A stretch of DNA of 64,000 nucleotides from Acidobacteriota bacterium (GTDB lineage: Bacteria; Acidobacteriota; Terriglobia; Terriglobales; Acidobacteriaceae). Numbering within the stretch: the stretch's first letter is position 1; every line of letters begins with the position of its first letter. The position numbers and the translations under genes are program-made. Shown here one piece after another: positions 51,790-60,156 of the stretch. Under the pieces are notes generated by a model. That model was not told the origin of the DNA and made no database searches. It saw nothing but the letters and a program-made list of their open reading frames with translations. The DNA lies in assembly GCA_021846275.1 (NCBI GenBank), contig JAJZBZ010000002.1:682001-746000 (forward strand), written 5' to 3'.

Positions 51790-53301
51790 TCAGGGGATCG
51801 GGATGGTGGTGAAGATGGGTTCGACGGAGCCGTTGATGACGGCGTAGAGGGCGAAGCTGCGCTGGTGGTCGCCGAGGAGTTCAAAGAGGAGTTCGGCGCG
51901 GTTGTCGCCTTTGGCGTCGACGGCGTCGATGAGGCGCGGGCGCGGTGTTTCGTCGAGGTGGGCGGAGTCGGTGACAATTTTTTTGAGGACGATGGGGTTG
52001 CCGTAGAGATCGGGCTGTGCGATGACGGTGACGAAGCGCTGGGGCGGCGTGGGCTGGGTGTTGGGCTGGCCGCTGGCGTCGGAATTGGTTTCGTCTGGCG
52101 GCGGCGTGCTGGCGCTGAAGACCATGGTGGGTGCTGCGCCGTATTCGAGTTCAAAGCTGCGGAAGGATTCGTGGCCGAGCCGCGCGGGTGGGGTGAGCGG
52201 GGTGACAGCGGTCGGCGTGGTAGAGCTTTTGCGGCTGGCTGTGCCGGGCCTGAGAGGCTTTGCGGGCGATGGTTTTGTCGGTGGAGTGAGCGCGGCGCGG
52301 GCGATGGCTTCGAGGGCGCGGCGGGCGTTGGCCTGGTCAAAGGGACTGGGCCAGGAGTAGGTCCACGGGTGAGGCGCGGAGGCGGCTGGATCGGAGACGG
52401 CGACGAGCTGGTGCATGGCTGGTGGCGCGCCCTGCAGCTCTTCGGCGGCGCGGGCGAGGTTTTTGGGCTTGCCATAGCTGAGGCGCGGACGGTTGGGGTC
52501 GGGTGAGTTGAGGCCAGTCTCGCGCAGGGGCTGGTCACCGGGGGTGGTGGTTGCGGAGTTCGCGGCGGCAGGTGGCAGGTGATGGAGCGTGGGACGATCG
52601 GGATCGACTGGGCCAGTTCCACCAGGTGCTGTGGCTGAGGGTGCTGTGGCTGTGGAGTCGTTCGCGCTGGCTGCGCTGTCTGTTTGGCGGCGCAGGGTTG
52701 GGCGGTTGGGATCGACCGGGCCGGAGCCGCCGGAGGTGGCTGTTCCGGACTTTGTGCCTGTCTGGTTGCTCGTCCGGGCGTCGTTCTGGTCGCTGCCTTT
52801 GGGGTGCTTGCGCAGCAGGACCGGCTCGTCTTCGTTGAGGCCGGTGATGTGGAGGCTGCTTGTGTTGAGTCCGGGCGGAGCGGGTTTGGGCAGCGGTCGC
52901 CAGGCACCGTAGCCCTGCCAGGAGTCGAGGCCGCCGAGCTGGTTGTGTCCAGCGGAGTGGAGGTCGTAGAGGCCGATGGGCTGACCGGCGGTTTGCAGCT
53001 CGTATTCGTTGCCGCTCTCAAGCGCGAGCGGCGCGGGACGGCTGAGGTAGAGCGTGCCGTCGTGGAGATGGTCGCCGTCGAAGACAGTGATGGGAATGAG
53101 GCGGCTGGCGGTGGGTTTGCCGGATGGGCCGGTCCACTCCAGGACGGCGATGGCGCGGAGGGTGGAGCCTTTGGCGGGTTTCGTGGTGTCGATGTGGCCG
53201 GGGTACTGGGCGCGGGCCGCCGATGGAAACGCCAGGAGCGCCGCAGCAAACAGCGGCATGGCGGCCAAGAGAAGCTCGCGCGCGATCAAAATGCGAAGCA
53301 T
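51790..53301 (-). CDS. Large secreted protein, low-complexity middle, unknown
   Basis: A 503-residue exported protein. The signal peptide is LLLAAMPLFAAALLAFPSAARAQ. The N-terminal part (about 35-160) looks beta-rich (ASRLIPITVFDGDHLHDGTLYLSRPAPLALESGNEYEL). The middle (about 165-390) is Pro/Ser/Thr/Ala-rich with repeated DPNRPxLxxx units (VDPNRPTLRR, VDPDRPTLHH, PDPNRPRLSY). The end (about 400-503) resembles a beta domain (LLFELLGDHQRSFALYAVINGSVEPIF). No enzyme motif is seen. ATG 53301 starts the signal peptide; the frame extends further upstream without support. Confidence 0.7.
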   Translation of the reverse strand: MLRILIARELLLAAMPLFAAALLAFPSAARAQYPGHIDTTKPAKGSTLRAIAVLEWTGPSGKPTASRLIPITVFDGDHLHDGTLYLSRPAPLALESGNEYELQTAGQPIGLYDLHSAGHNQLGGLDSWQGYGAWRPLPKPAPPGLNTSSLHITGLNEDEPVLLRKHPKGSDQNDARTSNQTGTKSGTATSGGSGPVDPNRPTLRRQTDSAASANDSTATAPSATAPGGTGPVDPDRPTLHHLPPAAANSATTTPGDQPLRETGLNSPDPNRPRLSYGKPKNLARAAEELQGAPPAMHQLVAVSDPAASAPHPWTYSWPSPFDQANARRALEAIARAALTPPTKPSPAKPLRPGTASRKSSTTPTAVTPLTPPARLGHESFRSFELEYGAAPTMVFSASTPPPDETNSDASGQPNTQPTPPQRFVTVIAQPDLYGNPIVLKKIVTDSAHLDETPRPRLIDAVDAKGDNRAELLFELLGDHQRSFALYAVINGSVEPIFTTIPIP

Positions 53302-53431
53302 TCGCGCGATGGAAACAGGAACGGCTGCGGCGGTGGGCAGGCTGCGGGCGGCGCGGGTATGCTGGAGTTGGCCGCGAGGGCGAGCGGATGCGCGCCGCTG
53401 GCCAGGCAGCGAATCGACGGAGGAATCGACG

Positions 53432-53887
53432 ATGGAAGTGAACGAGAAAGTGGCCAACTTTACGCTCCAGAATGACCAGGAAAAAACGGTGAACCTGACG
53501 GACTTTGCCGGAAAACCGGTTGTACTCTTCTTTTACCCCAAAGCGGACACGCCTGGCTGCACGATTGAGGCCTGCGGGTTTCGGGATGCTTTCACGAAGC
53601 TGCAGGCGGCGGGCGCGGTGGTGCTGGGGATTTCGCGCGATACGCCGAAGGCGCAGCGAAAGTTTCGCGAGAAGTATGAGCTTCCGTACACGCTGCTGGC
53701 GGATGTGGATGAGGTGGTGTGCAACCAGTTTGGCGTGCTGAAGGAAAAGAATATGTACGGGAAAAAGGTGTGGGGGATCGAGCGGACGACGTTTGTGATC
53801 GGGCCGGACCAGCGGCTGGTGCATGTGTTTCCGAAGGTGAAGCCGGAGGGTCATGCCGAGGAAGTGCTGGCACTGCTGAAGGGCTGA
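53432..53887 (+). CDS. bcp: Thioredoxin-dependent peroxiredoxin (Bcp/PrxQ type)
   Basis: Reduces hydrogen peroxide and organic hydroperoxides. The 151-residue protein has VVLFFYPKADTPGCTIEACGFRD, with the peroxidatic Cys in TPGC and the resolving Cys five residues later, as in Bcp. It continues with VVLGISRDTPKAQRKFREKYELPYTLLADVDE and ERTTFVIGPDQRLVHVF. Length and spacing are standard. It diverges from the large secreted-protein gene. Confidence 0.94.
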   Translation: MEVNEKVANFTLQNDQEKTVNLTDFAGKPVVLFFYPKADTPGCTIEACGFRDAFTKLQAAGAVVLGISRDTPKAQRKFREKYELPYTLLADVDEVVCNQFGVLKEKNMYGKKVWGIERTTFVIGPDQRLVHVFPKVKPEGHAEEVLALLKG

Positions 53888-53936
53888 GGCTCAATCCAGC
53901 CGCTCCGCGTGGCAATGGAAAGCAGCCATCAGGGGA

Positions 53937-54428
53937 TCAGAGTGATTCGGAGTCCGGGAGCAGCAGGCTGAGATAGACGATGCCGACGATGAGGAACATT
54001 CGGAAGGCAGGCTCCTGTCCGTTCCAGGTCTGGGATTGCCACATGAGGAACCACTCTCCACCGACGCTGAGGAAGGCCACAAGCCACATGAGCAGCGAAA
54101 GCGTGAGCGCGAGCAGCGGGATGCGCCTGGCGGCCTGGTAAGCGGCAGAGGTGGCCGAGGCGGCGCGCGCAAGCTGGACGACGCCGACCCAGAGCAGGAG
54201 TGCGGTGACGAGTTCCCAGAGAATGATGAAGAAGTAGAACGCGAGATGCCAGTTGTGACCAGGCAGCGCGCGCCATATCCCGTGATTGCCGGGGAGGGTT
54301 GTGTCCATGCTGAGGACGTGGCGCACGAACTGGAAGTTGGAGTTGAAGTCAGTCAGGTTGTTGAAGACGACAAGGGTGGAAAAGATTGCCAGCCCGGCGA
54401 GCAGCGCGATCTGACTCCATCGTCTCAT
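53937..54428 (-). CDS. DUF2165-type small membrane protein
   Basis: A 163-residue inner-membrane protein with four hydrophobic segments. It carries the DUF2165 pattern: LLAGLAIFSTLVVFNNLTDFNSNFQFVRHVLSMDTT, then HLAFYFFIILWELVTALLLWVG, and the C-terminal GGEWFLMWQSQTWNGQEPAFRMFLIVGIVYLSLLL. The family's function is unknown. ATG 54428 overlaps the upstream heme protein's stop by four bases, so the two are coupled. Confidence 0.88.
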   Translation of the reverse strand: MRRWSQIALLAGLAIFSTLVVFNNLTDFNSNFQFVRHVLSMDTTLPGNHGIWRALPGHNWHLAFYFFIILWELVTALLLWVGVVQLARAASATSAAYQAARRIPLLALTLSLLMWLVAFLSVGGEWFLMWQSQTWNGQEPAFRMFLIVGIVYLSLLLPDSESL

Positions 54429-55369
54429 CGGATTTTTTCTCCGCTCGGGAACATTGCCTGGAAGTAGAGCGTGAGCGCGTGAAGCGAGGCCGCGTCGTAG
54501 TCGGCGTGCGCGGGCATCTTTGCCGAGGGCATCACGGATTTGGGCGCGTGGATGTAGGCGGCGAAAAGGGCGGGATCGGTGGTGGCCCAGGCGGCGAGAA
54601 TCTTCCAGTCGCGACGGGCCATTTGTCCGCCTTCCAGGCCGGCGTTGTGGCAGCGGAAGCAGTCCTGGCGGGCGATGATGTATCCCTGCCAGATGGGAGA
54701 ATTCCCGGGCCATTTTCCTGGCGGTCGGATGGCGCCGAAGACGCGCGACTGCGAGCGGAAATCGATCTCGATGACGCCGAATGGAATCTGCATTTCGTCC
54801 TTGTGGGAGAGGATGGTGAACGAAGGCGTGAAGGTGGGGTGGGAGATCAGATATGGCCCCATGGGACCGCCGTACTCGGACTGCGGCCACCTGTCGCGCA
54901 GCTTGCCGTCGATGCGCAGGACGAGCAGCGGCTGATGGTCGCGAATGTAATCGGACGGGTAGTTGGAGCGGTACTTGTCGTAGCAGAGCGCGACGATGAG
55001 GTCAGAGGAATCGGGCTGGCCGAAGAGATGGGCAAGCTGAGCGAGCGGAATGCCGGAGATGACGGTGTGTCCGTGGAAGTTGGGATCGTCGTCGATGGTG
55101 TAGGTGGTCTGGGGCAGGCGCAGGAGATCGTCGTAGCGCAGGAAGAGAGTGGTGCCGCGCGGCACACCCGCGAGATCGCCGCCGAGCGCGAGGTCGCCAA
55201 CGGAGGTTCGCTGGGGATGGAGCAGGGTCTGTGGCGAAACGGGCTGAGCGGACGACGGAGCAGAATGGCTGGCAAGGGCGTTGGCAGCGGGCCAGGCAAG
55301 CAGGCAGAGCGCGCACAGGGCGAGGGAAGCAATTCGCTGCGGCTCGACGCGTCTCCAGTGATCCAGCAT
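54425..55369 (-). CDS. Secreted mono-heme protein with possible molybdopterin-type fold
   Basis: A 314-residue exported protein. After a signal peptide (about 12-34), residues 70-205 (FLRYDDLLRLPQTTYTID...HTVISGIPLAQLAHLFG...LIVALCYDKYRSNYPSDYI...GGPMGPYLI) resemble the sulfite-oxidase-like molybdopterin-binding fold. The usual cofactor cysteine is not convincingly placed. A C-terminal cytochrome c domain follows: CFRCH at 237-241, with a likely axial Met285 (AKMPAHAD). It may be a redox enzyme whose heme passes electrons on. Coupled to the DUF2165 gene; divergent from RidA. Confidence 0.72.
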   Translation of the reverse strand: MLDHWRRVEPQRIASLALCALCLLAWPAANALASHSAPSSAQPVSPQTLLHPQRTSVGDLALGGDLAGVPRGTTLFLRYDDLLRLPQTTYTIDDDPNFHGHTVISGIPLAQLAHLFGQPDSSDLIVALCYDKYRSNYPSDYIRDHQPLLVLRIDGKLRDRWPQSEYGGPMGPYLISHPTFTPSFTILSHKDEMQIPFGVIEIDFRSQSRVFGAIRPPGKWPGNSPIWQGYIIARQDCFRCHNAGLEGGQMARRDWKILAAWATTDPALFAAYIHAPKSVMPSAKMPAHADYDAASLHALTLYFQAMFPSGEKIR

Positions 55370-55451
55370 ACGTTATGCTATCCCGAAGCAGGCTTCCGGC
55401 AAAGGAAATTCTTCACCTGCGCCAGTTGTGTTCGAGCGGGAGTGGAAACCG

Positions 55452-55937
55452 ATGAAAATTGAAGACAAGCTGCGCGCTCTGGGCCTCGCGCTTCCTGCTG
55501 CGCCCGCGCCGGGCGGGAATTACCGCTCCGCGAAGCGGGTGGGGGAACTGTTGTATCTGGCTGGCGCGATCTCCTCGGACGGCGATGGCGTGATGACGGG
55601 CACTGTGGGTGCCGGGCGCAGCGTCGAGGAGGGTTATGCGGCGGCGCGTGCGTGCGCGCTGACGCAGCTTGCCGCGCTGAAGAACGAACTGGGCACGCTG
55701 GAAGCGGTGGTGGAGATTCTTTCGCTGAATGGATATGTGAACGCGGTGCCGGGATTTGCGGATTCGCCACGAGTAATCAATGGCGCGTCGGACCTGCTGG
55801 TTGCGTTGTTTGGCGAGGCGGGAAGGCATGTGCGCGCGGCGGTGGGTGTCTGCGCGCTGCCGCGCAATGCGATGGTGGAGATTCAGATGGTGGTGCGCGT
55901 TGCGGTGGAGGCGATGGGCAGCGGAGCGGACGCATGA
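55452..55937 (+). CDS. RidA (YjgF/YER057c) family protein
   Basis: A 161-residue protein of the RidA superfamily, whose best-known members hydrolyse reactive enamine/imine intermediates. It shows GGNYRSAKRVGELLYLAGAIS, GTVGAGRSVEEGYAAARACALTQLAALKNELGTLEAVVEILSLNGYVNAVPGFADSPRVINGASDLLVALFGEAGRHVRAAVGVCALPRNAMVEIQMVVRV. It lacks the catalytic Arg context of classical RidA and looks like the YjgH/Rid subgroup with GASDLL and ARxAVGVxxLP. ATG 55452. Its stop overlaps the amidase start (ATGA), so they are coupled. Confidence 0.88.
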   Translation: MKIEDKLRALGLALPAAPAPGGNYRSAKRVGELLYLAGAISSDGDGVMTGTVGAGRSVEEGYAAARACALTQLAALKNELGTLEAVVEILSLNGYVNAVPGFADSPRVINGASDLLVALFGEAGRHVRAAVGVCALPRNAMVEIQMVVRVAVEAMGSGADA

Positions 55938-56872
55938 GCGAGCACAGACTGCAAGCGGAGCCGACGCATTCGGTGTGGGATCGTGAGCTGTCGCCGCGGC
56001 TGTCTATCGAGTCCGGCGATACGGTTCGCTTCGAGTGTGTGGACGCGAGCGGCGGACAGGTGAGGCCGGGGATGACGCTGGAGTCGTTCCTGAAGATCGA
56101 CACGACGCGCATTCACGCGCTGACCGGGCCGGTGAGGATCGACGGAGCGGAGCCGGGCGACGTGCTGGAGGTGCGAGTTTGCGAGACACGGCACCAGGGG
56201 TGGGGATGGTCGAGCGTTCTGCGCAATCTGGGCTTCCTGAAGGATCGTTTCGTCGAGCCGTATCTTTTTCACTGGGATCTGCGCGGGGATGAGAGTCTCT
56301 CGCTGGCTCCGGCGCGCGTGTCGCTGCGTCCATTTCTGGGCGTGATGGGTGTTGCACGCGCGGAAACGGGCAGTTTTCGCACGCGGCCACCGGGCAGCTT
56401 CGGCGGGAATCTGGATGTGCGCGAACTCTGCGCGGGATCGCGGCTGTTTCTGCCGGTGCTTGTGCCTGGCGCGCTGTTCAGTTGCGGCGACGGGCATGCG
56501 GCGCAGGGGGATGGCGAGGTGTGCATCAATGGCATCGAAGCGCCGCTGGAGGCGACGCTGGAGTTTCATTTGCACAGGGGTCAGAGGCTGAGCGGGCCGT
56601 TCGTCGAGACGAGTGCCGCCGACGCAGGTTCGGCGGGCGAGTGGGTGGTTGTGGAATCCGGTACGGAGATGACGGCTGTGGCGCGCGCGGCTACGAGCAG
56701 GATGATTGATCTGCTGGTGAGCCGGTGGGGCTTCAGCGAGGTGCATGCGTACGTGCTGTGTTCGGTTGCGATGAAGCTGCGACTAAGCCAGGTGGTGAAC
56801 GAGCCGATGTACACGGTGAGCGCGGCGATTAGCAAAGCGGTGCTGCCTGAGCGGGCGATTTTTCCCGCGTGA
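55934..56872 (+). CDS. Acetamidase/formamidase family amidohydrolase
   Basis: A 312-residue zinc amidohydrolase of the FmdA/AmdA family, which releases ammonia from small amides. Landmarks are HSVWDRELSPRLSIESGDTVRFECVDASGGQV, GPVRIDGAEPGDVLEVRV, FLGVMGVA, PPGSFGGNLDVRELCAGSRLFLPVLVPGALFSCGDGHAAQGDGEVCINGIEAPLEATLEFHL, and SVAMKLRLSQVVNEPMYTVSAAISKAVLP. The GGNLDxR and GDGHAAQGDGE segments are the family core. Translationally coupled to the RidA gene. The true substrate may be a heterocycle-derived amide rather than acetamide. Confidence 0.92.
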   Translation: MSEHRLQAEPTHSVWDRELSPRLSIESGDTVRFECVDASGGQVRPGMTLESFLKIDTTRIHALTGPVRIDGAEPGDVLEVRVCETRHQGWGWSSVLRNLGFLKDRFVEPYLFHWDLRGDESLSLAPARVSLRPFLGVMGVARAETGSFRTRPPGSFGGNLDVRELCAGSRLFLPVLVPGALFSCGDGHAAQGDGEVCINGIEAPLEATLEFHLHRGQRLSGPFVETSAADAGSAGEWVVVESGTEMTAVARAATSRMIDLLVSRWGFSEVHAYVLCSVAMKLRLSQVVNEPMYTVSAAISKAVLPERAIFPA

Positions 56873-56930
56873 TGGCCCGCGTGGTGCGACGCGCGCGGCA
56901 AGCGCAGTGTTGCGCAGTGGGTGCGAAGAA

Positions 56931-57932
56931 TCAGTGCGGCTGGGAGACGAACTGGAGCGTGTATGCGGTGGCGGGATCGACGGAGCGCGGGATGACGGCG
57001 AGTTGGCGGAGCTGATCGGCAAGCTGCTGCCAGCGCGCGGCCCGCATGAAGCCGATCTGTGAGCCATCGGTGGCTGAGCCGGTGATGAATCCGCCCTGGC
57101 GCAGAGCCTGGACGGTGAAGTTCATCTGGTCGGGGTTGAGCGCCGGATTCAGGCGCTGAAGCAGCGCGTTGGTGGGTGCTGGATTATCGAGATACGTGCG
57201 CCAGCCGCGAATGGAGGCGCGCACAAAACCGGCGACGGCCTGGGGATGCCGGGCAAGAAAATTGCGGCTGGTGAAGAAGACGCGATAGGGATCGTAGCCG
57301 GCGTCACTGATGAGCAGGGTGCGGCAGCCTGCTCCGGCGTGGGTGACAAAATAAGGCTCGCTGGTGACGAAAATCTGCTGGATGTAAGCGGGATCGGCAA
57401 GGAAGCTGGCGATGGAAAGCGTGGCGGGAATTTCGCGCACATTTCTGAGGTGGTATTTCTGCACGAGGAAGCGAAACCAGACGGCTCCCGGCTCGACGGC
57501 GACGGTGTGTCCGTCGAGATCGGCGAAGCTGTGGACGGGGGAGTCGGTGTGAACCATGAGCGCCTGGGGATCGTGCTGCATGGTTGCGCCGATGGCGAGC
57601 AATGGCAGGCCGTTGCTGACGGCCTCCAGTATCTGGTCGCTGGACCCGAGGCCGAAGTCCGCGCGACCGGCGGCGACCATTTGCAGGCCACTGCCGTAGG
57701 CGCCGAGCGGAAGAATAGTGACGTCGAGACCCTCTTCGCGATAATAGCCATTTTCGAGCGCCGCGTAGAATCCGCCGTGCTCCGGCTGCGGATACCAGTC
57801 GAGTTGGAGCCGCACCGGCAGTAGTCCGTTGCCGCTGGCGGCGGGAGGATGACAGCTGACGAGTAGCATCAACGGAGCGACGGCGAGAAGAACAACGAAG
57901 AGCGAAAAGAAGCGATGATGTCTGCGCGGCAT
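56931..57932 (-). CDS. ABC transporter substrate-binding lipoprotein (NMT1/THI5-like)
   Basis: A 333-residue lipoprotein; the lipobox LLVSC puts the lipidated Cys at 27. The mature domain is NMT1/THI5-like: VRLQLDWYPQPEHGGFYAALENGYYREEGLDVTILPLGAYGSGLQMVAAGRADFGLGSSDQILEAVSNGLPLLAIGATMQHDPQALMV. Relatives bind thiamine pyrimidine precursors, riboflavin or other small heterocycles, as well as sulfonates and nitrate. It is on the opposite strand but lies within the ABC locus, and is the natural binding protein for the ATPase and permease at 62.7-64.0 kb. Confidence 0.9.
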   Translation of the reverse strand: MPRRHHRFFSLFVVLLAVAPLMLLVSCHPPAASGNGLLPVRLQLDWYPQPEHGGFYAALENGYYREEGLDVTILPLGAYGSGLQMVAAGRADFGLGSSDQILEAVSNGLPLLAIGATMQHDPQALMVHTDSPVHSFADLDGHTVAVEPGAVWFRFLVQKYHLRNVREIPATLSIASFLADPAYIQQIFVTSEPYFVTHAGAGCRTLLISDAGYDPYRVFFTSRNFLARHPQAVAGFVRASIRGWRTYLDNPAPTNALLQRLNPALNPDQMNFTVQALRQGGFITGSATDGSQIGFMRAARWQQLADQLRQLAVIPRSVDPATAYTLQFVSQPH

Positions 57933-58177
57933 AGGTACCCTGATGGCAAAAACTCTAACGCAACAATTCTGTTGAATGGACTGGGAGACGCGAAGCGGAC
58001 GAGCTTGCACTCACGGTATCACGAGCCGAGGTTTGGGCAATCTGATTTTTTGTTCGGGGATACACCGCTCACTGGCCGACGACAGCTTCTGTCCGAGCTG
58101 CTTGCGTCGGGGATAGGCTGCGATTTGCTGTGGCTTTTTCTGCTTCAGTTTCCGCAGCCTTCGTGCTACGTTCAGAC
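57933..58177. other. Divergent regulatory region of the catabolic locus
   Basis: About 245 bases between the minus-strand binding-protein gene and the plus-strand deaminase gene; it should carry both promoters. I searched by eye for TPP (CUGAGA/ACCUGA elements) and guanidine-type riboswitch cores and found none. No clear palindromic operator stands out. Confidence 0.45.
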
Positions 58178-58795
58178 ATGGAAGCCATTCGCAAACAGTC
58201 GCCCGACTCCGGACAGAGCCGTCTGGATGAGGAACGCCTGCTGCAACTGGCCGCATATACGGCGCGCTCTTTTCAGACGCAGCGTCCGGTGCCGTTTGGC
58301 TGCGCGATTTATTCGACAGCGACGGGCAAGCTGCTGCTGCGGGCGCGCAACGCGGTTTCGGCTCAGTTTGATCCGAGCGCGCATGCCGAACTCCGCGCCA
58401 TTCGCCTGGCCGCGCGCAGGCTGCGCAGCATTTCGCTGCGTGGCTACACGCTTTACACGACCTGCGAGCCTTGTCCGATGTGCATGAGCGCGGCGCTGTG
58501 GGTGGGCGTGGATCGCGTGGTATACGGCGCGACGATTGCCGAGTGTAACCGGCACTGTCGGCAGATTCAGATTCCGGCGCGGGAGGTGGCGCGGCGCAGC
58601 GATATGCCGTGCGAGATTGCCGGCCCGCTCTGCGGCGATGTTTGCTACGCGCTTTTCACGCATCCGGTGATGCTGCGCGCCTTTCGTTCGTGGTCCACGG
58701 CGCATCGCAAAATGTCCACGCGAAAGAGCGGTTCGACACGAACAGCGTCCGCCGCAGGTGGCAAGCGCCAGCGCGGAAAGGTGGGCGCGACATGA
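58178..58795 (+). CDS. Zinc-dependent nucleobase deaminase (guanine-deaminase-like)
   Basis: A 205-residue cytidine/deoxycytidylate-deaminase-fold enzyme. Zinc ligands are His69 in HAE (SAHAELRAIR), Cys99 and Cys102 in TCEPCPMCMSA; Glu71 is the catalytic proton shuttle. DPSAHAELRAIRLAAR, LYTTCEPCPMCMSAALWVGVDRVVYG resembles bacterial guanine deaminase more than tRNA adenosine deaminase. A basic C-terminal extension (about 180-205, Lys/Arg/Ser-rich) is unusual. ATG 58178. Its stop overlaps the FAD oxidase start by four bases. Confidence 0.87.
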   Translation: MEAIRKQSPDSGQSRLDEERLLQLAAYTARSFQTQRPVPFGCAIYSTATGKLLLRARNAVSAQFDPSAHAELRAIRLAARRLRSISLRGYTLYTTCEPCPMCMSAALWVGVDRVVYGATIAECNRHCRQIQIPAREVARRSDMPCEIAGPLCGDVCYALFTHPVMLRAFRSWSTAHRKMSTRKSGSTRTASAAGGKRQRGKVGAT

Positions 58796-60156
58796 AGCCC
58801 GAAGATCTGCGGAGTGAAGTAGCACGACTGCTGGGCGACGAGACGCGTGTGCTGACGAATGCAGCCGTGGTGGAGCGGCTGTCGAAGGATTTTTACTGGT
58901 ACTCGCCGGTGCTGCGGCGACAACTGGAGGACAAGCGCGGCGATCTGGTGGCGCAGCCGGTGAGCCGCGACGAGGTGTGCGCCATTGCAGGATTTGCGTG
59001 GCAGGCGGGGGTTCCGGTGACGGTGCGTGGGGCGGGCACGGGCAACTATGGGCAGTGCATTCCGCTGGCGGGTGGGATTGTGCTCGATATGTCCCGGATG
59101 GATCGGATGGATGAGATTACCGCCGACGGGACTGCCGTCTGCCAGCCGGGCACGCGGTTGGCGACGATCGAAGCCGAGGCTCGCGCGAAGGGATGGGAGC
59201 TGCGCATGTACCCTTCAACGCTGGCGAAGGCGACTGCGGGCGGGTTTCTGGCGGGTGGATCGGGCGGAATCGGAAGCGTGAAGCACGGCGGGCTGCGCGA
59301 CTTCGACAACGTGCGCGGGATCGAGATCGTGACCGTCGAAGAGAAGCCGCGACGGCTGCTGCGCACAGGCGGTGAGATTCACGAGGTGCTGCATTGCTGG
59401 GGAACGAATGGCATCTTCACCGAGGTGCGGCTGGCGCTTGCTCCCGCTGTGGAGTGGACGCAGTGCGCGCTTGCCTTTGACAGCTATGAAGAGTGCTTTG
59501 ATTTCGGATTTGAGATTGCCGCCAATGCGAAGTGGGACAAGCGGCTGGTGACGATCTTCGAGTGGCCGATTCCGTCGTTTTTTTCGCCGATTTCGCAAAC
59601 AGTGGCCGAGGGCAAGGCGCTGGCTTTTGTGATGATCGCAAGTGCGCAGATGGATGCTCTGCGCGCGGCTACGACAAAAGCGGGCGGCGAGGTGACTTTC
59701 GCGGGTGCTTATACGGGGCCGAAGACGCAGCCGCTGCTGAGCGACTATACGTGGAACCACACGACGCTGTGGGCGATGAAGGCGGACCCACTCTGGACCT
59801 ACATTCAGGCGGGATTCTCGCCGGATCGCGCGCGGGAGCAGTTCCGGACGCTGCGCGAGCGCTTTGGCAGGGAGATTCTCTTCCACATCGAGTTCATGAA
59901 AAACGGCGAAGGCCGCATGATCCCCGGGTCGATTCCGCTGGTCTACTTCACCAGTGAAGAACGGCTGAACGAGATCATCGACACCTGCCGCGAGATCGGC
60001 GTCTCGATTGCCAACCCTCACATGAACTCGCTCGAAGACAGCGGGCGATTTCGTTCCGACAACCTGCAGATTCGCTCGCGACAGAGTTACGATCCGCGCG
60101 GCCTGCTGAATCCGGGCAAGATGATCAGTTACAAATCGGAGGCAGTGGCGCAGTGA
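58792..60156 (+). CDS. FAD-binding oxidoreductase (VAO/PCMH, GlcD-like)
   Basis: A 454-residue flavoprotein. The PCMH-type FAD domain is clear at about 50-220: LVAQPVSRDEVCAIAGFAWQAGVPVTVRGAGTGNYGQCIPLAGGIVLDMSRMD, then TLAKATAGGFLAGGSGGIGSVKHGGLRDFDNVRGIEIVT. The C-terminal cap includes SIANPHMNSLEDSGRF...RQSYDPRGLLNPGKMI. Such enzymes oxidise alcohols, hydroxy acids or heterocycles. No iron-sulfur motif is present. Coupled to the deaminase (ATGA) and to the creatininase gene (GTGA), which places it in the catabolic operon. Confidence 0.9.
   Translation: MKPEDLRSEVARLLGDETRVLTNAAVVERLSKDFYWYSPVLRRQLEDKRGDLVAQPVSRDEVCAIAGFAWQAGVPVTVRGAGTGNYGQCIPLAGGIVLDMSRMDRMDEITADGTAVCQPGTRLATIEAEARAKGWELRMYPSTLAKATAGGFLAGGSGGIGSVKHGGLRDFDNVRGIEIVTVEEKPRRLLRTGGEIHEVLHCWGTNGIFTEVRLALAPAVEWTQCALAFDSYEECFDFGFEIAANAKWDKRLVTIFEWPIPSFFSPISQTVAEGKALAFVMIASAQMDALRAATTKAGGEVTFAGAYTGPKTQPLLSDYTWNHTTLWAMKADPLWTYIQAGFSPDRAREQFRTLRERFGREILFHIEFMKNGEGRMIPGSIPLVYFTSEERLNEIIDTCREIGVSIANPHMNSLEDSGRFRSDNLQIRSRQSYDPRGLLNPGKMISYKSEAVAQ

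Noticed and set aside
57933-58177. TPP or guanidine riboswitch controlling the ABC locus
   Set aside because: Core sequence elements of both classes are absent on either strand.
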